From: Paenalicyclobacillus cellulosilyticus
GTDB taxonomy: Bacteria; Bacillota; Bacilli; Alicyclobacillales; Alicyclobacillaceae
Reading direction: 5' to 3'
Assembly: GCF_014647315.1 (NCBI RefSeq)
Contig: NZ_BMOY01000010.1
Span: 1-64,000 of the forward strand
DNA length: 64,000 nt
Position numbers and translations under genes: made by a program
Notes under the pieces: generated by a model
What the model saw: only the letters and a program-made list of their open reading frames with translations
What the model was told of the DNA's origin: nothing
The model's database searches: none
Part shown: one piece after another, positions 51,487 to 63,592 of the stretch
How the letters are laid out: the number at the start of each line of letters is the position of its first letter
Numbering within the stretch: position 1 is the stretch's first letter

Positions 51487-51514
51487 ATTGTACTTCTTCA
51501 TCCACTTTCATCAA
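51487..51514 (-). promoter_or_regulatory. Promoter of GH29-GH27-ADH unit
   Basis: Minus strand TTGATG, 16 bases, TACAAT, about 85 bases before the GH29 (2) start. No cre or palindrome recognised around it. Confidence 0.5.
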
Positions 51515-51675
51515 TGTTCAGTTCATTCATGGAGCCGATCCCCAAGCATTTTGATATACTGTCCATATCGAGTGGCCGACGCCCTTTGTGCTGCTGTTGG
51601 CGCAGCAGCAGAAGGAGTGGCATTTCTTGCCCGTGCCACGCAAACAAGGTCGCACGAGGAAGCGGAAACAGATCC

Positions 51676-52341
51676 ATGTCACACACCCGAACGCTCTTCT
51701 TGGCCACGCTCGGCGCGGCCATCGCCTTGTTCACGGCCATCGTCACGTGGGATGTCCTGCACCAGCGCGGCATCCGCATGCAACAATCGCTGGCAGCGAA
51801 AAACCTGAGCGTGGCCGATCACCCTCGGCTCGGGTCAGCCGGCGCGCCGGTGACCATTCTGGAATTCGCGGATTTCAAATGCACGTCATGCAAATACTGG
51901 CAAACTCACGTCCTGCCTGTGCTCTGGCGGGACGCGATTCGGCCAGGAAAGGCCAAGCTCTATTTTTTCGCCTTCCCCATCATCAACAAGGACTCGTTCA
52001 CGGCGGCCGAAGCTGCTTACAGCGTGTACCGGCAGCGCCCGGCTGCGTTTTGGACGTTCGCCGACGCGCTCTACCGCCATCAGCAAGCTGAGGCGGCCAT
52101 CTGGGCCACACCGTCCTTTCTCGCCCGGCTCATCGCGGCCGATGTGCCCGGTGTCGACGCAAGGCAGGTGTTGCGCGACTTGGCCGATGGGCGGGAGCGC
52201 ACAAGCGTGGAACGCGATCTCGCCGCAGGCGAGAGACTGGGCGTGAACGCGACGCCCAGCGTGTTCGTCAACGGCCAACCGGTGCCCGACCCGCTCGACG
52301 CCTCACAGATTGAATCCATGATCAAGGCGGCGATGCGATGA
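51676..52341 (+). CDS. BdbD/DsbA-like thiol-disulfide oxidoreductase
   Basis: 221 residues; ATG at 51676. N-terminal membrane anchor (LFLATLGAAIALFTAIVTW), then a thioredoxin fold with a helical insert: ILEFADFKCTSCKYWQ (active CxxC = CTSC; most DsbA have CPHC or CPYC), and the cis-Pro loop NATPSVFVNGQPV. It oxidises cysteines in exported proteins. Its stop overlaps the DsbB-like gene by 4 bases, so the pair forms an oxidative folding unit like Bacillus BdbD/BdbC. Confidence 0.9.
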   Translation: MSHTRTLFLATLGAAIALFTAIVTWDVLHQRGIRMQQSLAAKNLSVADHPRLGSAGAPVTILEFADFKCTSCKYWQTHVLPVLWRDAIRPGKAKLYFFAFPIINKDSFTAAEAAYSVYRQRPAAFWTFADALYRHQQAEAAIWATPSFLARLIAADVPGVDARQVLRDLADGRERTSVERDLAAGERLGVNATPSVFVNGQPVPDPLDASQIESMIKAAMR

Positions 52342-52859
52342 AACGTCAAGCTGCGCCTTCGCAAGCGAATGCCACCGGGTCACCGTCCGAGAACGGCGTG
52401 CATCCGGCACACCCGCGCGCGGCGTGCCGGACATGGCTGTACCTCGCCTGGGTGACGTCGCTCGCGGCCACGCTCGGCAGCCTCTTTCTGAGCCTCGTGC
52501 TCGGCGCGGTGCCGTGCACGCTCTGCTGGTACCAACGGATCTGCATGTTTCCACTGCCGGTGATGCTCGGTATCGCCGTGTACCACGACGACGCGGGCGT
52601 CACCCGGTACGCACTGCCCCTCGCGCTCGGCGGTGCGGCCATCGCCCTGACGCAGTGGCTCGAACAGCTCATCCCCGGTTTGGGGCGTGTGATCCCGTGT
52701 GCTCCGCAGACGCCATGCACATCCGATCCGCTTCACCTTTTCGGCTTCATCCGCGTCCCGCTGCTCTCGCTGCTGGCGTTCGTCATTATCGCGGGATGCC
52801 TGGATCGCGTACGGCGCACAGAACGCCTCCGTCCGCGTGCATCCCGGCCCTCCGCATGA
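52338..52859 (+). CDS. BdbC/DsbB-like disulfide oxidoreductase
   Basis: 173 residues. A 25-residue polar N-terminal extension, then four membrane helices. First redox pair VPCTLCWYQRICMFP (CTLC) after helix 1; second pair in CAPQTPC between helices 3 and 4. It passes electrons from the BdbD-like partner to quinone. Overlap with the upstream gene couples their translation. The forward pair is flanked by leftward units on both sides. Confidence 0.92.
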   Translation: MKRQAAPSQANATGSPSENGVHPAHPRAACRTWLYLAWVTSLAATLGSLFLSLVLGAVPCTLCWYQRICMFPLPVMLGIAVYHDDAGVTRYALPLALGGAAIALTQWLEQLIPGLGRVIPCAPQTPCTSDPLHLFGFIRVPLLSLLAFVIIAGCLDRVRRTERLRPRASRPSA

Positions 52860-52941
52860 TGCAAGCCATCTCTCCGAAGGCCGCTCGCGCGAAGCACCAC
52901 GTGCGCAAGCTTCTCGTCGTACCGCACCATGCAAAAGCCAC

Positions 52942-53016
52942 AAAAAAAGCGCAGGAGCCATCCGCGGGGGCCAACTCACACCGAGCCTCCCCAATGAACG
53001 GACAGCTCCTGCGCTT
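52942..53016 (-). terminator. Terminator downstream of leuD
   Basis: Minus strand AAGCGCAGGAGC and GCTCCTGCGCTT pair perfectly over 12 bp with a 46-base loop, followed by TTTTTTT. The large loop is unusual; it also lies downstream of the forward bdbC gene. Confidence 0.65.
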
Positions 53017-53051
53017 GTTCACCGTGTACCCTCGTTCACCGCGAACCCTGT

Positions 53052-53666
53052 TCAGCCTGCGAATTCTGCCGCATGGGGGAACGACTTGCGCCGCTCCTCA
53101 TACGCGGCGATGGCCGCCTCGTGCTTCAACGTGACGCCGATGTCGTCGAGCCCTTCCATCAGCAGCTGCCGGCGGTATGGGTCAATCTGAAAGGGAATGG
53201 TCAAGCCGGCGTCGTCGGTGATCACCTGTTGTTCCAAGTCCACCGTCAGGCGATACCCCTCTTGCCGCGCCCGCTCGAACAGGGTATCGATGTCGGCCGC
53301 CGGAAGGACAATGGGCAGGATCCCGTTCTTGTAACAGTTGTTATGAAAGATGTCCGCAAACGACGGGGCCAGAATGACCCGGAACCCGTAGTCGAGCAAG
53401 GCCCACGCCGCGTGTTCCCGCGACGAACCGCACCCGAAGTTGTCGCGGGTCAAGAGGATGGTCGCGCCCTGGAACCGCGGCTGGTTCAACTCAAAATCCG
53501 GATTGAGCGACCCGTCCGGCAGGTACCGCCAGTCGTAGAACAGGAACTGGCCGAACCCGGACCGCTCAATCCGCTTCAAGAACTGCTTCGGGATGATCTG
53601 GTCGGTATCGACGTTGACGCGGTCGAGCACCGCGACCAAGCCGTTATGCCGAATGAGCGGCTCCAA
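53052..53666 (-). CDS. leuD: 3-isopropylmalate dehydratase small subunit
   Basis: 204 residues from TTG at 53664-53666 with AAGGAGGGG six bases upstream; overlaps leuC by 23 bases. LeuD signatures: [54 protein letters not shown]. With LeuC it isomerises 2-isopropylmalate to 3-isopropylmalate in leucine synthesis. Last gene of the ilv-leu block, followed by the terminator at 52942-53016. Confidence 0.96.
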   Translation of the reverse strand: MEPLIRHNGLVAVLDRVNVDTDQIIPKQFLKRIERSGFGQFLFYDWRYLPDGSLNPDFELNQPRFQGATILLTRDNFGCGSSREHAAWALLDYGFRVILAPSFADIFHNNCYKNGILPIVLPAADIDTLFERARQEGYRLTVDLEQQVITDDAGLTIPFQIDPYRRQLLMEGLDDIGVTLKHEAAIAAYEERRKSFPHAAEFAG

Positions 53667-55110
53667 GCGAATCCCCTCCTTCCGGAAGTGCGACCTTGCC
53701 GTCGAGCAGCTCGCGCACGTCGACGAAACGGCCGGCGATGGCAGCCGCGGCGGCCATGGCCGGGCTCACCAGGTGCGTGCGCGCGCCGCGCCCTTGCCGC
53801 CCTTCGAAGTTGCGGTTCGACGTGGACGCACACCGCTCGCCGGGCGGGACAAAGTCCGGATTCATGGCCAAGCACATGCTGCACCCCGGATCGCGCCACT
53901 CGAACCCGGCTTCGATGAAGACCTTGTCCAAGCCTTCCTTCTCCGCCTGCGCCTTCACATGCTTCGATCCGGGTACGACGATGGCGCGCACGCCCGGTGC
54001 GACCTTGCGGCCTTTGGCGACGCGCGCGGCGGCACGCAGGTCCTCGATGCGCGCGTTGGTGCACGAGCCGATGAACACGTGCTGGATCTTGATGTCGGTG
54101 ATCTTCATCCCGGGTGTAAGACCCATGTACGCAAGCGCCTGGCGCGCCGCTTTGCGCTCCACTTCCGTCGGGAAGGAATCGGGATCCGGCACGACGTCGT
54201 GGATGCCGACGCACATGCCGGGGTTGGTCCCCCACGTGACCTGCGGCACGAGCGATGAGACGTCGAACGTCAGCACCTTGTCGTACACAGCGCCCTCGTC
54301 GGTCGCGAGCTGTTTCCACGCTTCCACGGCGCGATCGAACGCCTCGCCCTTGGGCGCAAACCGGCGGCCGCGCAAGTAAGCGAACGTCTTCTCGTCCGGC
54401 TGCACCAAGCCGGCGCGTGCTCCGGCCTCGATGGTCATGTTGCAGACGGTCATGCGCTCTTCCATACTCATGTCGCGAACGACCGGGCCGGCGAACTCGA
54501 TGACATACCCGGTGCCGAATCCGACGCCGTATTTCGCGATGACGCCGAGGATGATGTCTTTGGCGGTGATCCCCGGATGGCGCTCGCCGTAAATCTCCAC
54601 CTTCATCGTCTTCGGACGCGCCTGCCAGAGACACTGGGTCGCCAGCACGTGCTCCACCTCGCTCGTGCCGATGCCGAACGCCAACGCGCCGAATGCGCCG
54701 TGGGTGGAGGTATGGCTGTCGCCGCACACGATGGTCTTGCCCGGCAGCGTGAGACCCAATTCCGGCCCGATGACGTGCACAATTCCCTGGTCCGGGCTCT
54801 CCAGGTCCGCGAGCGGAATGCCGAACTCACGGCAATTTTGAATCAGGGTCTCAATCTGCTTCTTGGCGATGGGATCGCGCACGTCAAACGGATTATCGGT
54901 CGGGACGTTGTGGTCCATCGTCGCGAACGTCAGGTCGGGCCGGCGTACCCGGCGGCCGGCGAGGCGCAAGCCTTCAAACGCCTGCGGCGAGGTGACCTCG
55001 TGGATCAGGTGCAGGTCGATGTAAAGCAGGCTGGGCTTGCCTTCCTCCGCCACGACGACGTGCGACTCCCAGATTTTATCAAACAGCGTTTTGGGCGACT
55101 GTTGCGTCAC
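53644..55110 (-). CDS. leuC: 3-isopropylmalate dehydratase large subunit
   Basis: 488 residues from GTG at 55108-55110 (GAGGTGAG upstream); longer readings have no ribosome site. Aconitase-type fold: [48 protein letters not shown]. The three 4Fe-4S cysteines are in [14 protein letters not shown] and [14 protein letters not shown] 117-base gap before it carries short ATGTCCGCTCC direct repeats (about 55139-55172) and could hold a weak separate promoter. Confidence 0.96.
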   Translation of the reverse strand: MTQQSPKTLFDKIWESHVVVAEEGKPSLLYIDLHLIHEVTSPQAFEGLRLAGRRVRRPDLTFATMDHNVPTDNPFDVRDPIAKKQIETLIQNCREFGIPLADLESPDQGIVHVIGPELGLTLPGKTIVCGDSHTSTHGAFGALAFGIGTSEVEHVLATQCLWQARPKTMKVEIYGERHPGITAKDIILGVIAKYGVGFGTGYVIEFAGPVVRDMSMEERMTVCNMTIEAGARAGLVQPDEKTFAYLRGRRFAPKGEAFDRAVEAWKQLATDEGAVYDKVLTFDVSSLVPQVTWGTNPGMCVGIHDVVPDPDSFPTEVERKAARQALAYMGLTPGMKITDIKIQHVFIGSCTNARIEDLRAAARVAKGRKVAPGVRAIVVPGSKHVKAQAEKEGLDKVFIEAGFEWRDPGCSMCLAMNPDFVPPGERCASTSNRNFEGRQGRGARTHLVSPAMAAAAAIAGRFVDVRELLDGKVALPEGGDSLGAAHSA

Positions 55111-55227
55111 CGTCCTCACCTCGTCCTTCTGACTCAGAATGTCCGCTCCATATGTCCGCTCCATGTCCGCCCCGAAGCGGCACGTCCCCCGGCATGCCAT
55201 GGCCTGCATGCCATCCCGCGGCATGCG

Positions 55228-56322
55228 TCAGGACAAGCATGCCCGCAGCGCAGCGCGCACCTTATCGCCCATCTCCGCCGTGGTCAACGCCGGTTCCCCC
55301 GGCCCGGCGAGATCGCGCGTGCGGTGGCCGGCGTCGAGCACCGCGCGGACGGCTGCTTCCACCGCGCGCGCCTCGTCCTCCATCCCGAGCGAATGGCGCA
55401 GCATCAGCGCCACCGACAGGATGGTGGCCAGCGGATTGGCCACGTTTTGCCCGGCGATGTCCGGCGCGGAACCATGGATGGGCTCATACAGACCCGGTCC
55501 TTCGGACCCCAGGCTGGCGGACGGCAGCATCCCGATGGACCCCGTGATCATCGCCGCCTCGTCGCTCAGGATGTCGCCGAACATGTTCTCCGTCACCAGG
55601 ACGTCGAACTGGCGCGGGTTGCGGACGAGCTGCATCGCCGCGTTGTCGACCAACATGTGCACCAGCTCCACGTCAGGGTAGTCGCGGGCCACCTCTTCGG
55701 CAATCTCCCGCCACAGGCGGCTGCTCTCCAGCACGTTCGCCTTGTCCACCGAGACGAGGCGCTTGCGCCGCGCCCGCGCCAATTCAAAACCAAGGCGCAG
55801 AATGCGCCGGATCTCGTGCTCGCTGTACTGCAGCGTGTCGACCACCTCGACGCCGTCCGCCGTTTGGCGCCGGCCGCGCGGCTGGCCGAAGTACAACCCG
55901 CCCGTCAACTCGCGCAGGATGAGGATGTCGACCCCCGCCAGCACGTCCGGCTTCAGGGTGGAAGCATGGATTAAGCTCGGAAACACGGTAATCGGGCGCA
56001 AATTGGCATAGAGCCCAATCGCCTTGCGGATGCCGAGCAAACCGGTCTCCGGCCGCAGATGCGTCGGGCCTTTGTCCCACTTCGGCCCCCCGACCGCGCC
56101 GAGGAGCACCGCGTCGCTCTCCCGGCAAAGCCGCACCGTTTCGTCGGGCAACGGCGTCCCTTCTTCATCGACGGCGATCCCGCCGATTTTCCCGTAGACC
56201 AAGTCAAACCGGTGACCGCGGACCTCGGCAATCAGTTCGAGGACACGTACCGCTTCTCTGGTAATTTCCGGTCCGATGCCGTCTCCCGGCAGGACCGCAA
56301 TCCGTTTTACCCCTTCACGCAT
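55228..56322 (-). CDS. leuB: 3-isopropylmalate dehydrogenase
   Basis: 364 residues; overlaps leuA by 8 bases. [135 protein letters not shown]. All substrate, metal and NAD residues of LeuB are in place. Oxidises and decarboxylates 3-isopropylmalate. Confidence 0.97.
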   Translation of the reverse strand: MREGVKRIAVLPGDGIGPEITREAVRVLELIAEVRGHRFDLVYGKIGGIAVDEEGTPLPDETVRLCRESDAVLLGAVGGPKWDKGPTHLRPETGLLGIRKAIGLYANLRPITVFPSLIHASTLKPDVLAGVDILILRELTGGLYFGQPRGRRQTADGVEVVDTLQYSEHEIRRILRLGFELARARRKRLVSVDKANVLESSRLWREIAEEVARDYPDVELVHMLVDNAAMQLVRNPRQFDVLVTENMFGDILSDEAAMITGSIGMLPSASLGSEGPGLYEPIHGSAPDIAGQNVANPLATILSVALMLRHSLGMEDEARAVEAAVRAVLDAGHRTRDLAGPGEPALTTAEMGDKVRAALRACLS

Positions 56323-57868
56323 GCGCAGAACTCCCCGTCGTCGTGGATTGCTCCCACTGTTGCTTCAGATGGATCCGGTTGATGGCGTCCAAATACGCCT
56401 TGGCCGAAGCGGCCAACACGTCGTTGTCGACGCCGCGGCCGTTGCCCGTCCATCCTTCCGTCTCCACCTTCACGTACACTTCCGCGAGCGAATCGCGCCC
56501 GCCCGTCGTCGACTGGATCCGGTAGTCGATGAGCTGGAGCGACGTCCCGAGCGCCCGCTCGATGGTGTTGTAGATGGCCTCCACACTGCCCTTGCCGGTC
56601 GCCGCCTCCTCGACCACCCGGCCGTCCGGGCAGCGGATGCCCACCGTCGCCGTCGTCGTGCCGTTCGTCCCGTACCACACATGCAAGAACTGCAACTCGT
56701 ATTTGCTGTCGGCCGCCTGGCTGTTCATCTCCATGTACAAAGCCAGGATGTCGTCGTCGGTGATCTCTTTTTTCTTCTCCGTCAACGCCTTGAACGCGTT
56801 GAACAACTGCTCGAACTCCGCCTCGCTCAGTTCGAGCTTCAGCTCCGCGCACTTTTCGCGGAACGCGTGGCGGCCGGAGTGCTTGCCGAGGACCATCGAG
56901 TTGCTGGTCCATCCCACCATTTCCGGACGGATGATCTCGTAGGTGAGCTTGTGTTTGAGCACGCCGTCCTGGTGGATCCCCGATTCATGCGCGAACGCGT
57001 TGACGCCCACCACCGCCTTGTTCGGCGGCACCACCATGCCCGTCAGCTTGCTCACCAGCTTGCTGGTGTGGACCGTCTCGCGCAGGTTCAGGCGCGTCGT
57101 CGCCTGGTAATATTCCTTGCGAATGGCCAGCGCGACACCGACCTCTTCCAGGCTCGCGTTGCCCGCCCGCTCGCCAATCCCGTTGATGGTCCCCTCGACC
57201 TGATGGACACCCGCCTCGATGGCGGCCAACGTGTTGGCGACCGCCAACCCGAGGTCGTCGTGACAGTGCGCGGACAGCTTGACGCGGTGGATGTTCGGCA
57301 CCCGCTCCAGCAGATATTGAAACATCCGCTTGTATTCGTCCGGCGTGATGTATCCCACCGTGTCCGGCAGATTGATCACGGTGGCGCCGGCGTCAATCAC
57401 CCGCTCGATGATCAAAGCCAAAAAATCCCAATCACTGCGGGTGGCGTCTTCGGCCGACCACTCGATATCCGAGAAGTGCCTGGCGCCGTAACGCACCGCC
57501 GCCACCGCCGTCTCCAGCACCTGTTCCGGCGTCATGCGCAGTTTGTACTCCATGTGGATGGGCGACGTGGCGATGAACACATGCAGGCGCGGTTGCGCGG
57601 CCTCCCGGACCGCCTCCCAAACCGCATCGATGTCCCGCTCCGTCGATCTCGCCAGTCCGGCGACGACGCAGTTTTTGACGGTGCGGGCAATCTGCTGCAC
57701 GGCCTGAAACTCCCCGCGGCTGGAGGCTGGAAAGCCCGCCTCCAGCACGTCGACGCCGTAGCGCTCCAGTTGATGCGCGATTTCCAGCTTCTCATGCAGG
57801 TGCAGATTGACGCCGGCCGACTGCTCACCGTCGCGCAGCGTGGTGTCGAAAATCTCTATCCTCCGCAC
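56315..57868 (-). CDS. leuA: 2-isopropylmalate synthase
   Basis: 517 residues from GTG. HMGL-type barrel [114 protein letters not shown]-terminal regulatory LeuA-dimer domain (from about 385) senses leucine. First committed step of leucine synthesis. 18 bases after ilvC. Ribosome site is weak. Confidence 0.97.
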   Translation of the reverse strand: MRRIEIFDTTLRDGEQSAGVNLHLHEKLEIAHQLERYGVDVLEAGFPASSRGEFQAVQQIARTVKNCVVAGLARSTERDIDAVWEAVREAAQPRLHVFIATSPIHMEYKLRMTPEQVLETAVAAVRYGARHFSDIEWSAEDATRSDWDFLALIIERVIDAGATVINLPDTVGYITPDEYKRMFQYLLERVPNIHRVKLSAHCHDDLGLAVANTLAAIEAGVHQVEGTINGIGERAGNASLEEVGVALAIRKEYYQATTRLNLRETVHTSKLVSKLTGMVVPPNKAVVGVNAFAHESGIHQDGVLKHKLTYEIIRPEMVGWTSNSMVLGKHSGRHAFREKCAELKLELSEAEFEQLFNAFKALTEKKKEITDDDILALYMEMNSQAADSKYELQFLHVWYGTNGTTTATVGIRCPDGRVVEEAATGKGSVEAIYNTIERALGTSLQLIDYRIQSTTGGRDSLAEVYVKVETEGWTGNGRGVDNDVLAASAKAYLDAINRIHLKQQWEQSTTTGSSAHA

Positions 57869-57886
57869 AGATGCATCTCACCCGCC

Positions 57887-59103
<1,217 letters not shown>

Positions 59104-59113
59104 CAAACCGGCA

Positions 59114-59644
59114 TCAGAGGACGACGACGTTCGCCTTGTTCAGGCGCGCCACCTCGTTGACGGTGTCGCTGTCGCGCGTGAGCGCCGTGATGCCGGTACG
59201 CGCCAACTCCTTGATGCCGTACGGGCGCAAGAGCGCGATGAGCGCGTCGATCTTCTCCGTCCTTCCCGTCGCCTGGATGGTGAGCGACTCCCGCCCCACA
59301 TCGATGATGGAGGCGCGGAACGGTTCGATGAGGCCGGTAACCTCGGCGCGCGTCTGCGGTGTCACCGCGACGCGGATGAGCACCAACTCGCGCGTCACGG
59401 TCGCCTGTTCCGTGATATCGAACACCTTGAGCACATCGATCTGCTTGTGCAGCTGCTTGATCACTTGTTCCGTCGTCCGTTCGCTGTCGACGTTGAGCAC
59501 GATGGTCATGCGCGACAGCCCTTCCGTCTCCGTCGGGCCGACGGTGATGCTCTGGATGTTGATGCCGCGCTTCAAAAACAAGCCCGTGATCCGGTTCAAC
59601 ACGCCCATGCGGTTGTTCACGATGACAGACAGGATGCGGTTCAT
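59114..59644 (-). CDS. ilvH: Acetolactate synthase small (regulatory) subunit
   Basis: 176 residues, ATG overlapping the ilvB stop by 4 bases. N-terminal ACT domain: [45 protein letters not shown]-terminal second ACT-like part with ELVLIRVAV and [10 protein letters not shown]. Binds valine for feedback control and activates the catalytic subunit. Slightly longer than many homologues. Confidence 0.95.
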   Translation of the reverse strand: MNRILSVIVNNRMGVLNRITGLFLKRGINIQSITVGPTETEGLSRMTIVLNVDSERTTEQVIKQLHKQIDVLKVFDITEQATVTRELVLIRVAVTPQTRAEVTGLIEPFRASIIDVGRESLTIQATGRTEKIDALIALLRPYGIKELARTGITALTRDSDTVNEVARLNKANVVVL

Positions 59645-61365
59645 GGCTTGACCCCCACCATCTCATGGATTCCCTTGCCTGGCGCGACCATGGGATAGAC
59701 CAGTTCGTCCGGTGTGACGCGGCAGTCTACGAGTACCGGTCCCGGGGTCGCGAGCGCCTCGCGCAGCGCCCGTTCCGCCTCCTCCTCCGTCGTCGCGAGC
59801 AACCCTTTCATATGATACGCCTCTGCCAGTTTGAGATAATCCGGCTGTACCGGCATCAGCGACTGCGAGTACCGCTCGCTGTAAAACAGCTCTTGCCACT
59901 GGCGCACCATGCCGAGCGCCGTGTTGTTGACGATGACCACCTTCACCGGCAGCTGGTATTCGGTGAGGACGATGAGCTCCTGCAGCGTCATCTGAAAACC
60001 GCCGTCGCCGAGCACCGCGAACACGCGGCTGTCGCGAGCGGCAATCTGCGCACCGATGGCCGCCGGCAGGCCGAATCCCATCGTGCCGAGGCCGCCGGAC
60101 GTGACGAACCGGCGCGGTTTCTCAAACGGGTAAAACTGCGCCGCCCACATCTGGTGCTGGCCCACGTCGGTGACGATGATGGCGTCCCCCGCCGTCATCT
60201 GGTGGATCATCTCGATGAGGCGCTGCGGCTTGAGCGTCTTCCCGTCGGGCACATACCAGAGCGGAAACTCCCGCTTCAGGTTGAGCAAGTACTCGACCCA
60301 GTCCGCGTAATCCCCCGGCGTCGCATCCTCTTCCAGCAACATCTTCAGGGCCTCGCCCGCGTCGCCCACGACCGGGATGTCCGTCTCGACGTTTTTGCCG
60401 ATCTCGGCCGGATCGATGTCGATGTGGGCCACCTTCGCCTGCCGCGCGAAGTGCGCCAGGTTTCCGGTCAGACGGTCGTCGAAGCGCGCCCCGATGTTGA
60501 TGAGCAGGTCCGCCTCGTACATCGCCATGTTGGCCGCGTACGTCCCGTGCATGCCGCCCATCCCGAGGAACAGCGGGTGGCTGGCCGGGAACCCGCCCAA
60601 ACCGAGCAGGGTGTGCACCACCGGGATGCGGACCCGTTCGACGAACTTCCGCAACCACTCGTGGGCGCCCGCGTGCAGCACACCCGCGCCGGCGAGGATG
60701 ACCGGCCGCTTCGCCTGCTTGATGGCTGCGACGATCTTGCGAATCTGCAGGCGGTTGGGCACGATGGTGGGCTGATAGCCCGGAATGTGCACCGGGCGGT
60801 CGTAATCAAACAACCCCATCGCGTTGGTGATGTCTTTCGGCAGGTCGATGAGCACCGGACCGGGCCGTCCGGTCGACGCGATGTGGAACGCCTCCTTGAT
60901 GGTCATCGGCAACTCCGCCACGTCGCGAACCTGGTAGTTATGCTTGGTGATGGGCATGGTGATGCCCAATGTGGACGTCTCCTGGAACGCATCGGTCCCA
61001 ATCAAGTCGGTGGCGACCTGGCCCGTGATGACCACCAGCGGCAGCGAGTCCATCATGGCGTCCGCCAAGCCGGTCACCAGGTTGGTCGCGCCCGGCCCCG
61101 ACGTCGCGATGACGACGCCCGGTTTGCCGCTCACGCGCGCGTACCCCTCGGCCGCATGAATGGCGCCTTGCTCGTGACGGGTGAGGATGTGTGGGATGCC
61201 GGCGTCGTACAACGCATCGTATACCGTGAGCACGGCACCTCCCGGATAACCAAAGATGACTTCCACACCTTCACGCTTCAAGGCTTCCACCAGCATCGAA
61301 GCGCCCCGGAGCACAGCGGCACCCGCTGCCGGTCCTGGACGATGCTGCGGCGTGCTCACGCTCAT
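59641..61365 (-). CDS. ilvB: Acetolactate synthase large (catalytic) subunit
   Basis: 574 residues; ATG at 61363-61365 after GGAGGGGG. TPP enzyme with three domains: [14 protein letters not shown] and [40 protein letters not shown], the FAD-type middle domain [20 protein letters not shown], and the TPP site [20 protein letters not shown] with [18 protein letters not shown]. The QEL.T form marks a biosynthetic AHAS. First reaction of Ile/Val/Leu synthesis. Confidence 0.96.
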   Translation of the reverse strand: MSVSTPQHRPGPAAGAAVLRGASMLVEALKREGVEVIFGYPGGAVLTVYDALYDAGIPHILTRHEQGAIHAAEGYARVSGKPGVVIATSGPGATNLVTGLADAMMDSLPLVVITGQVATDLIGTDAFQETSTLGITMPITKHNYQVRDVAELPMTIKEAFHIASTGRPGPVLIDLPKDITNAMGLFDYDRPVHIPGYQPTIVPNRLQIRKIVAAIKQAKRPVILAGAGVLHAGAHEWLRKFVERVRIPVVHTLLGLGGFPASHPLFLGMGGMHGTYAANMAMYEADLLINIGARFDDRLTGNLAHFARQAKVAHIDIDPAEIGKNVETDIPVVGDAGEALKMLLEEDATPGDYADWVEYLLNLKREFPLWYVPDGKTLKPQRLIEMIHQMTAGDAIIVTDVGQHQMWAAQFYPFEKPRRFVTSGGLGTMGFGLPAAIGAQIAARDSRVFAVLGDGGFQMTLQELIVLTEYQLPVKVVIVNNTALGMVRQWQELFYSERYSQSLMPVQPDYLKLAEAYHMKGLLATTEEEAERALREALATPGPVLVDCRVTPDELVYPMVAPGKGIHEMVGVKP

Positions 61366-61435
61366 CTCACTTCCCCCTCCCGACACGGAACATGTTTTAT
61401 GCATTATACCTCAAGCGAGCCAATTCTTGCACGGC

Positions 61436-62329
61436 TCAGGTGGTCGAAATTTCTGGATACACCTTCACGCCGTCCCGGACGACGAGTTCCTTGAACGCGG
61501 CCAAAAGGCGCAAGGTGTGCGCGCCCGGTTTGCCGGTGCCGATGACGCGCCCGTCCACCTTGACCACCGGGATGATCTCGGCTGCCGTCCCGGTCAGGAA
61601 CACCTCGTCCGCCACGTACACGTCGTGGCGGGTGAACGGCTGCTCATGCACCGCATAGCCCAAGTTCCCCGCGATCTCGATGATGGCGTTGCGGGTGATG
61701 CCTTCCAGCGCCCCCACGTAGCTCGGCGGTGTGAACAGTTCGCCCCGCTTGACCAAGAACACGTTGTCCCCCGAACCTTCCGCCACGTACCCTTCCGAAT
61801 TCAACGTCAACGCCTCGCTGACTCCCGCCAGCGTCGCCTCGATCTTGATGAGTACGTTGTTCAAATAGTTGAGCGATTTGATCTTGGGATTGAGCGCATC
61901 GCCGCGGTTGCGGCGCGTCGCCACCGTGACGACTTCCATCCCCGTCTCGTAGAACTCCTTCGGATACAGCGCCAATTGCTCGGCGATGATGATGACGTTC
62001 GGTCGCTTGCAGGAACGGGGATCGAGGCCGAGGTTCCCCTCACCGCGTGACACCACCAGGCGGATATACGCGTCTTTCAGCCCGTTGCGGCGCACGGTTT
62101 CGACCACGTGGCCCTGCATCTCTTCAAACGTGTACGGGATGTCGAGCAGGATGGACTTCGCCGACTCGTACAAGCGGACGAGGTGCTCACGCAGCCGAAA
62201 CACATTCCCCGCGTAGACGCGGATCCCTTCGAAGACCCCGTCGCCGTACAAGAACCCGTGGTCATAGACGGACACCTTGGCGTTTTCTTTCGTCACAAAC
62301 TCGCCGTTCAAGAAGATCCATTGCGACAC
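61436..62329 (-). CDS. ilvE: Branched-chain amino acid aminotransferase
   Basis: 297 residues from GTG at 62327-62329, eight bases after AAGGAG; the GTG three codons earlier is too close to the ribosome site. Fold-type IV PLP enzyme: GEFVTKENAKVSVYDHGFLYGDGVFEGIRVY, RLVVSRGEGNLGLDP, KSLNYLNNVLIKIEA with the PLP lysine, EGYVAEGSGDNVFLVK, EVFLTGTAAEIIPVV and GRVIGTGKPGAHT. First gene of the ilv-leu block, with its own promoter at 62380-62407. Confidence 0.95.
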   Translation of the reverse strand: MSQWIFLNGEFVTKENAKVSVYDHGFLYGDGVFEGIRVYAGNVFRLREHLVRLYESAKSILLDIPYTFEEMQGHVVETVRRNGLKDAYIRLVVSRGEGNLGLDPRSCKRPNVIIIAEQLALYPKEFYETGMEVVTVATRRNRGDALNPKIKSLNYLNNVLIKIEATLAGVSEALTLNSEGYVAEGSGDNVFLVKRGELFTPPSYVGALEGITRNAIIEIAGNLGYAVHEQPFTRHDVYVADEVFLTGTAAEIIPVVKVDGRVIGTGKPGAHTLRLLAAFKELVVRDGVKVYPEISTT

Positions 62330-62379
62330 GTGCTTCACTCCTTGGTGGGTTCCCTGCCTGAAGACAAGACGCCTTATCT

Positions 62380-62407
62380 ACCATAATATCAACATTTCCC
62401 GTCTCAA
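62380..62407 (-). promoter_or_regulatory. Promoter of ilvE-ilvB-ilvH
   Basis: Minus strand TTGAGA, 16 bases, TATGGT, starting right after the trxB terminator. The leader to the ilvE start is only about 45 bases, too short for a T-box. Confidence 0.5.
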
Positions 62408-62415
62408 GAAAGGCA

Positions 62416-62460
62416 AAAGCCCGCCGCGCGCAGCAGGGACGGCCTGCTGCGAACGGCGGG
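62416..62460 (-). terminator. Terminator of trxB
   Basis: Minus strand outer arms CCCGCCG / CGGCGGG and inner GCAGCAGG / CCTGCTGC, then CTTTTGCCTTTC. It separates trxB from ilvE. Confidence 0.75.
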
Positions 62461-62560
62461 AGGATGACCGGACCAGGCGGACGTTCTTCGTCTCCTTATG
62501 TTGACTTTCCTTATCTTCCCTTTTCCTTGCCATGGGGCCGCGTCCGGCGGCAGCGCCCCT

Positions 62561-63523
62561 TCACGCCTTGGCCATCGACACCGACCAATCGTGCGCCATC
62601 GAGCCTTCCAGATACCGCTCGACGTCCATCGCCGCCTTACAACCGCTGCCCGCGGCCGTGACGGCCTGCCGGTAGATGGGATCCATGACATCGCCGCACG
62701 CGAACACGCCCGGCACGCTGGTCGCCGAGGTGACGCCTTGTGTCCGGATGTAGCCGTGATCGTCCAATTCAACCTGCCCCTGCAAAAAGCCGGTGTTCGG
62801 CGTGTGGCCGATGGCGACGAACACGCCGTCCGCCTCGAGCACGCGCGTCTGGCCGGTGGCGTTGTCGCGCACCTCGAGCCCGGTGACTTTCGTTCCGTCG
62901 CCATGGACCGCGACCGGGACATGGTTGAGCACCCATTTGATCTTCGGGTTGTTGCGGGCGCGTTCCTGCATGACCTTCGAGGCACGGAGCTCATGCCGGC
63001 GGTGGACGATGGTCACCTCCGCCGCGAACTTGGTGAGGAAGATCGCCTCCTCCATCGCCGAGTCGCCGCCTCCGACGACGATGACCCGCTTGCCGCGGAA
63101 GAAGAAGCCGTCGCACGTCGCGCAGGTGGAGACCCCGCGGCCGATCATCTCGCTCTCGCCCGGGATGCCCAGCATCTTGGCGGAAGCGCCGGTCGAGATG
63201 ATGACCGTCTCCGTCTCGTAGATTTGGCCGTCATCCACCGTCACCCGGAACGGACGCTGCTTCAGGTCGACCGCCGTGACAAAACCGCGGACAAACCGGG
63301 CTCCGAACCGCTCCGCCTGCCGGCGCATGTTGTCCATGAGCTCGGGACCCAGGATGCCATCCGGAAAGCCGGGAAAGTTTTCGACTTCCGTGGTCATGGT
63401 CAACTGGCCGCCCGGCTGCGTGCCTTCAATCACCACCGGGGAGAGATTGGCGCGGGCGGCATAGATCGCCGCCGTGAGGCCGGCCGGCCCGGTACCGAGG
63501 ATCATCACCCGCTGTACGGCCAT
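62561..63523 (-). CDS. trxB: Thioredoxin-disulfide reductase
   Basis: 320 residues; ATG at 63521-63523 after AAGGG. FAD loop VMILGTGPAGLTAAIYAARA, EGTQPGGQLTMTTEVENFPGF, redox CxxC in VSTCATCDGFFFRGK, NADPH loop VIVVGGGDSAMEEAIFL, HRRHELRASK and the C-terminal VFACGDVMDPIYRQAVTAAGSG. Reduces thioredoxin with NADPH. It follows the peroxiredoxin gene by 69 bases, consistent with a peroxide-defence pairing. Confidence 0.97.
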   Translation of the reverse strand: MAVQRVMILGTGPAGLTAAIYAARANLSPVVIEGTQPGGQLTMTTEVENFPGFPDGILGPELMDNMRRQAERFGARFVRGFVTAVDLKQRPFRVTVDDGQIYETETVIISTGASAKMLGIPGESEMIGRGVSTCATCDGFFFRGKRVIVVGGGDSAMEEAIFLTKFAAEVTIVHRRHELRASKVMQERARNNPKIKWVLNHVPVAVHGDGTKVTGLEVRDNATGQTRVLEADGVFVAIGHTPNTGFLQGQVELDDHGYIRTQGVTSATSVPGVFACGDVMDPIYRQAVTAAGSGCKAAMDVERYLEGSMAHDWSVSMAKA

Positions 63524-63592
63524 GTCCATCCCTTCTTTCTGGATGTCTCTTCCCAATCATTGTACAGGAAGCGGCGATCCGCCGCCAATGCC

